From assembly GCA_023423895.1 (NCBI GenBank), contig JAFAER010000038.1:1-64000 (forward strand): 64,000 nucleotides of DNA, given 5' to 3'. The position numbers and the translations under genes are program-made. This document shows, one piece after another, positions 61,977 to 64,000 of this stretch. This DNA is from Pseudomonadota bacterium (GTDB taxonomy: Bacteria; Myxococcota_A; Polyangia; Polyangiales; Polyangiaceae). Numbering within the stretch: position 1 is the stretch's first letter; each line of letters begins with the position of its first letter. The notes under the pieces were generated by a model. The model worked only from the letters and a program-made list of their open reading frames with translations. It did not search any database and was not told the origin of the DNA.

Positions 61977-63848
61977 TCAAGCCGGCTCCGTCAACCAGTC
62001 GTACTTCACGTTCCGTCGCGTCGCCTTGAAGCCGGCATCGTGGATCCGCTTCTCGATCGCCTCCGCGCCGATGCGGAACGTCGTGCCCGCACTCGAGACG
62101 ACGTTTTCCTCGAACATGACGCTGCCGAAGTCGTCCGCGCCGAAGCGCAGCGCCACCTGACCGACGGCGGGTCCCTGGGTCACCCACGACGCGCCGACGT
62201 GGTCGACGTTGTCGAGCATGAGCCGCGCGACCGCCTGCGTTCGCAGATACAGGTGCGTGCCGTTGTCGCCGGGCGCGATGTGCGTACCGCTCTCGAACTG
62301 GAAGTCCCAGCAGAAGAACGCCGTGAAGCCGCCCGTCTCGTCCTGCAGGTCCCGGATCTTCACGAGGTGCTGGATGCGCTCCTCGGGTGTGTCGACGGTG
62401 CCGTACATCATGGTGGCGCTCGAGCGCAGCCCCATGTGATGGGCGACGCGCATGACGTCGAGCCACTCGGCGCTCGTGCACTTCGCCTTCGCGATCTTGC
62501 GGCGGACGCGATCGACGAGGATCTCGGCGCCGCCGCCGGGGACGGAGTCGAGACCGGCCGCGTGCAGGCGCTCGAGCACCTGGCGGACCGTGAGCCCCTC
62601 GAGCCGCGAGAGGTGGATGATCTCCTCCGGCGAGAGCGCGTGCAGCCCGAGGCCGTACTCGCTCTTCATCCAGCGGAAGAGGTCCTCGTACCACTCGATG
62701 CGAAGGTCGGGATTGAGCCCGCCTTGAAGGAGGATCTGCACGCCGCCGGCGTCCTTCACCTCCTGGAGCTTCTTGCCGAGTACCTCGCGCGAGAGCACGT
62801 AGCCCTCGGCGTGCCCGACGGGCCGGTAGAACGCGCAGAAGCGGCAGCTCGTCGTGCAGACGTTCGTGTAGTTGACGTTCCGATCGACGATGTACGTGAC
62901 GACGCCTTTCGGATGCTTCCGCCGGCGGATGGCGTCGGCGGCGAGCCCGAGCTCGAAGAAGCTCCCTTCGCGCAGGAGTCGAACGCCCTCGGCAGCCGAG
63001 AGGCGCTCGCCGTCGGCCGCACGCGAGAGGATGGAGTCGAGGGTCGGCCGAGAGGTCGACACGCGCGGCTCCTCGAAGCTCGGCGTTGCGGCGGGCAGGA
63101 GGCCCGCCTTTGCGGCCTCCGCCCAGAAGCGCTGGAGCCCCGCGAGCTCCTCGTCCCCGAGGTCGTAGCGGATCGACTCCGTGAGGTACGACCGAAGCGA
63201 TTCCTCCGAGAGACCGGAGCGCGCCGCGTGCTCGGCCGCGATCGCGTCGGTCCGTGCGAGCCCCTTCTGCTTCGCGATGCGGAACAGATCCTCCTGCTCG
63301 CGCGAGACGCAGTCCGGGCGCGCGAACCAGGCCGCGAACACGAACGGCAGCCCGGTCCACTCGAGCCACGCCTCGGCGAGGTCGAGCCGGTAGGGGTACT
63401 TCTCCTCGACGTCCAGCGCGGGATCTCCGATGAGGAGCGCGCCCCGACGGTCGCCGATCTGCGCGATCGCGTCCTTCGGTTGCGCGCCGAACAGCCTCGG
63501 AGTGAGCTTCTGCCGAGCGAGCAACAGGCGCGCGAGCACGACGCTCGTGCGCGAGGACAGATCGAGCGCAATCGACTCGAGCTCGTGGATCGGCCGCTCG
63601 GCCACGATCGCGACGCTGCGGACCTTGCCGCGGGCGCCGATCGCCATGTTGCGGAGGACCCGGAGCTCACCGATCGTCGCAGCCGCTGCGACGGGCATCA
63701 GGCCGACGTCGGCCTCGGCCTCGGCGAGCGCACGCGCGACCTCGCTCGGAGGAGCCAGACGAAGATCGAGGCGAGGGTCCTCGCGCAGCGACTCCCAGAG
63801 CGGACGGGCGTTGAGGTACTCGACACCGACGACGCGAAGCGAGCTCAT
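61977..63848 (-). CDS. MqnA-MqnC fusion (chorismate dehydratase + cyclic DHFL synthase)
   Basis: The 623-residue product joins two enzymes of menaquinone synthesis. Residues ~1-265 resemble MqnA (SSLRVVGVEYLNARPLWESL, IGDRRGALLIGDPALDVEEKYPYRLDLAEAWLEWTGLPFVF in parts), which removes water from chorismate. Residues ~270-623 are MqnC, a radical SAM enzyme that cyclises dehypoxanthine futalosine: cluster motif CTTSCRFCAF (Cys331, 335, 338), SVPGGGAEILVDRVRR, SATMMYGTVDTPEER and ASWVTQGPAVGQVALRFG. Both halves look intact. The usual arrangement is separate genes. The start overlaps the mqnE stop by four bases; the next gene, mqnX, is 123 bases downstream. Confidence 0.9.
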   Translation of the reverse strand: MSSLRVVGVEYLNARPLWESLREDPRLDLRLAPPSEVARALAEAEADVGLMPVAAAATIGELRVLRNMAIGARGKVRSVAIVAERPIHELESIALDLSSRTSVVLARLLLARQKLTPRLFGAQPKDAIAQIGDRRGALLIGDPALDVEEKYPYRLDLAEAWLEWTGLPFVFAAWFARPDCVSREQEDLFRIAKQKGLARTDAIAAEHAARSGLSEESLRSYLTESIRYDLGDEELAGLQRFWAEAAKAGLLPAATPSFEEPRVSTSRPTLDSILSRAADGERLSAAEGVRLLREGSFFELGLAADAIRRRKHPKGVVTYIVDRNVNYTNVCTTSCRFCAFYRPVGHAEGYVLSREVLGKKLQEVKDAGGVQILLQGGLNPDLRIEWYEDLFRWMKSEYGLGLHALSPEEIIHLSRLEGLTVRQVLERLHAAGLDSVPGGGAEILVDRVRRKIAKAKCTSAEWLDVMRVAHHMGLRSSATMMYGTVDTPEERIQHLVKIRDLQDETGGFTAFFCWDFQFESGTHIAPGDNGTHLYLRTQAVARLMLDNVDHVGASWVTQGPAVGQVALRFGADDFGSVMFEENVVSSAGTTFRIGAEAIEKRIHDAGFKATRRNVKYDWLTEPA

Positions 63849-64000
63849 GACACCACCTGCAGCGCGCGCTTGCGATCGCGCACCTTCATCGAAGCCTCCG
63901 GAGCCTTCGCCTTCGCGTGCTCGCGGACGACGTTGTAGAGCGTGTCCCGCTCGATGGGAGTACGTCCCGCCTCACGGATGAGGCGAACGAGCTCGTCGTA
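63845..64000 (-). CDS. mqnE: MqnE, aminofutalosine synthase (partial, C-terminus only)
   Basis: Only the last 51 codons are in the window. They read ELVRLIREAGRTPIERDTLY followed by a basic tail, matching the C-terminal end of MqnE, in which the AGR-P-ERDTLY phrase is conserved. MqnE is the radical SAM enzyme that joins 3-enolpyruvylbenzoate to S-adenosylmethionine after MqnA. The stop overlaps the start of the fusion gene by four bases (ATGA), so mqnE heads the cluster or is preceded by more genes beyond the right edge. Confidence 0.8.
   Translation of the reverse strand, partial: YDELVRLIREAGRTPIERDTLYNVVREHAKAKAPEASMKVRDRKRALQVVS

Noticed and set aside
1..64000. tRNA genes, rRNA genes, CRISPR arrays, insertion sequences
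   Set aside because: No clover-leaf T-loop sequence, no regularly spaced repeats with unique spacers and no transposase-like protein were seen on either strand.

Overview
The window is high-GC DNA with long genes, eleven predicted lipoproteins, Ser/Thr protein kinases, a CarD-family regulator and one protein ending in a MYXO-CTERM-type sorting tag. Together these point to a myxobacterium (phylum Myxococcota, most likely class Polyangia). This placement is inferred from gene content; no rRNA or tRNA gene was seen.

Layout. Positions 1-6118 (minus strand): secD (cut by the left edge), yajC, an SUMF1-type secreted protein, a pyruvate:ferredoxin-oxidoreductase-like protein without a thiamine/Fe-S half, and two overlapping lipoprotein genes. 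Positions 6306-9933 (plus): a membrane Ser/Thr kinase, a TPR-like secreted protein and a beta-propeller lipoprotein. Positions 9937-13749: a PIN-PhoH ATPase, a divergent QEGLA/MATCAP-like metallopeptidase homologue and a lipoprotein. Positions 14010-27704 (minus): two paralogous 1,000-residue beta-propeller lipoproteins flanking an acidic-tailed protein, a MYXO-CTERM protein, and a TonB-dependent receptor with its lipoprotein partner. Positions 27864-41599 (plus): a small lipoprotein, two large membrane glycosyltransferase-like proteins, an HU/IHF protein, tyrS, two uncharacterised proteins, a CarD-like regulator, a lipoprotein, a LysR regulator and an FGGY sugar kinase.

Positions 41624-44567 (minus) are the most unusual part. 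Five tightly coupled genes look like a type III secretion translocator operon, in the order small protein, filament/tip-like protein, LcrH/SycD-type TPR chaperone, SseC/YopB-like hydrophobic translocator, SseD/YopD-like translocator. This is the gene order of the Salmonella SPI-2 sseA-sseB-sscA-sseC-sseD segment. No export-apparatus gene is present in the window, and base composition in parts of the segment looks lower in GC than its neighbours.

Positions 44785-49467: a cobalamin adenosyltransferase, a SnoaL-like protein, an ECF sigma factor, and the coupled operon pdxJ-acpS-nnr. Positions 49607-59476 (minus): a 1,055-residue S41 protease, a methyltransferase, a kinase-receiver fusion, a lipoprotein, a CrtI-like flavoprotein, and a HipA-like kinase paired with a DUF3037 protein. 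Positions 59719-64000 (minus): a futalosine-pathway menaquinone cluster, mqnE (partial), an MqnA-MqnC fusion, an aminofutalosine deaminase candidate and the prenyltransferase mqnP.

A feature running through the window is a TAnnnT hexamer exactly 6-7 bases before start codons that lack a Shine-Dalgarno sequence (seven genes), which suggests leaderless transcripts are common in this organism.
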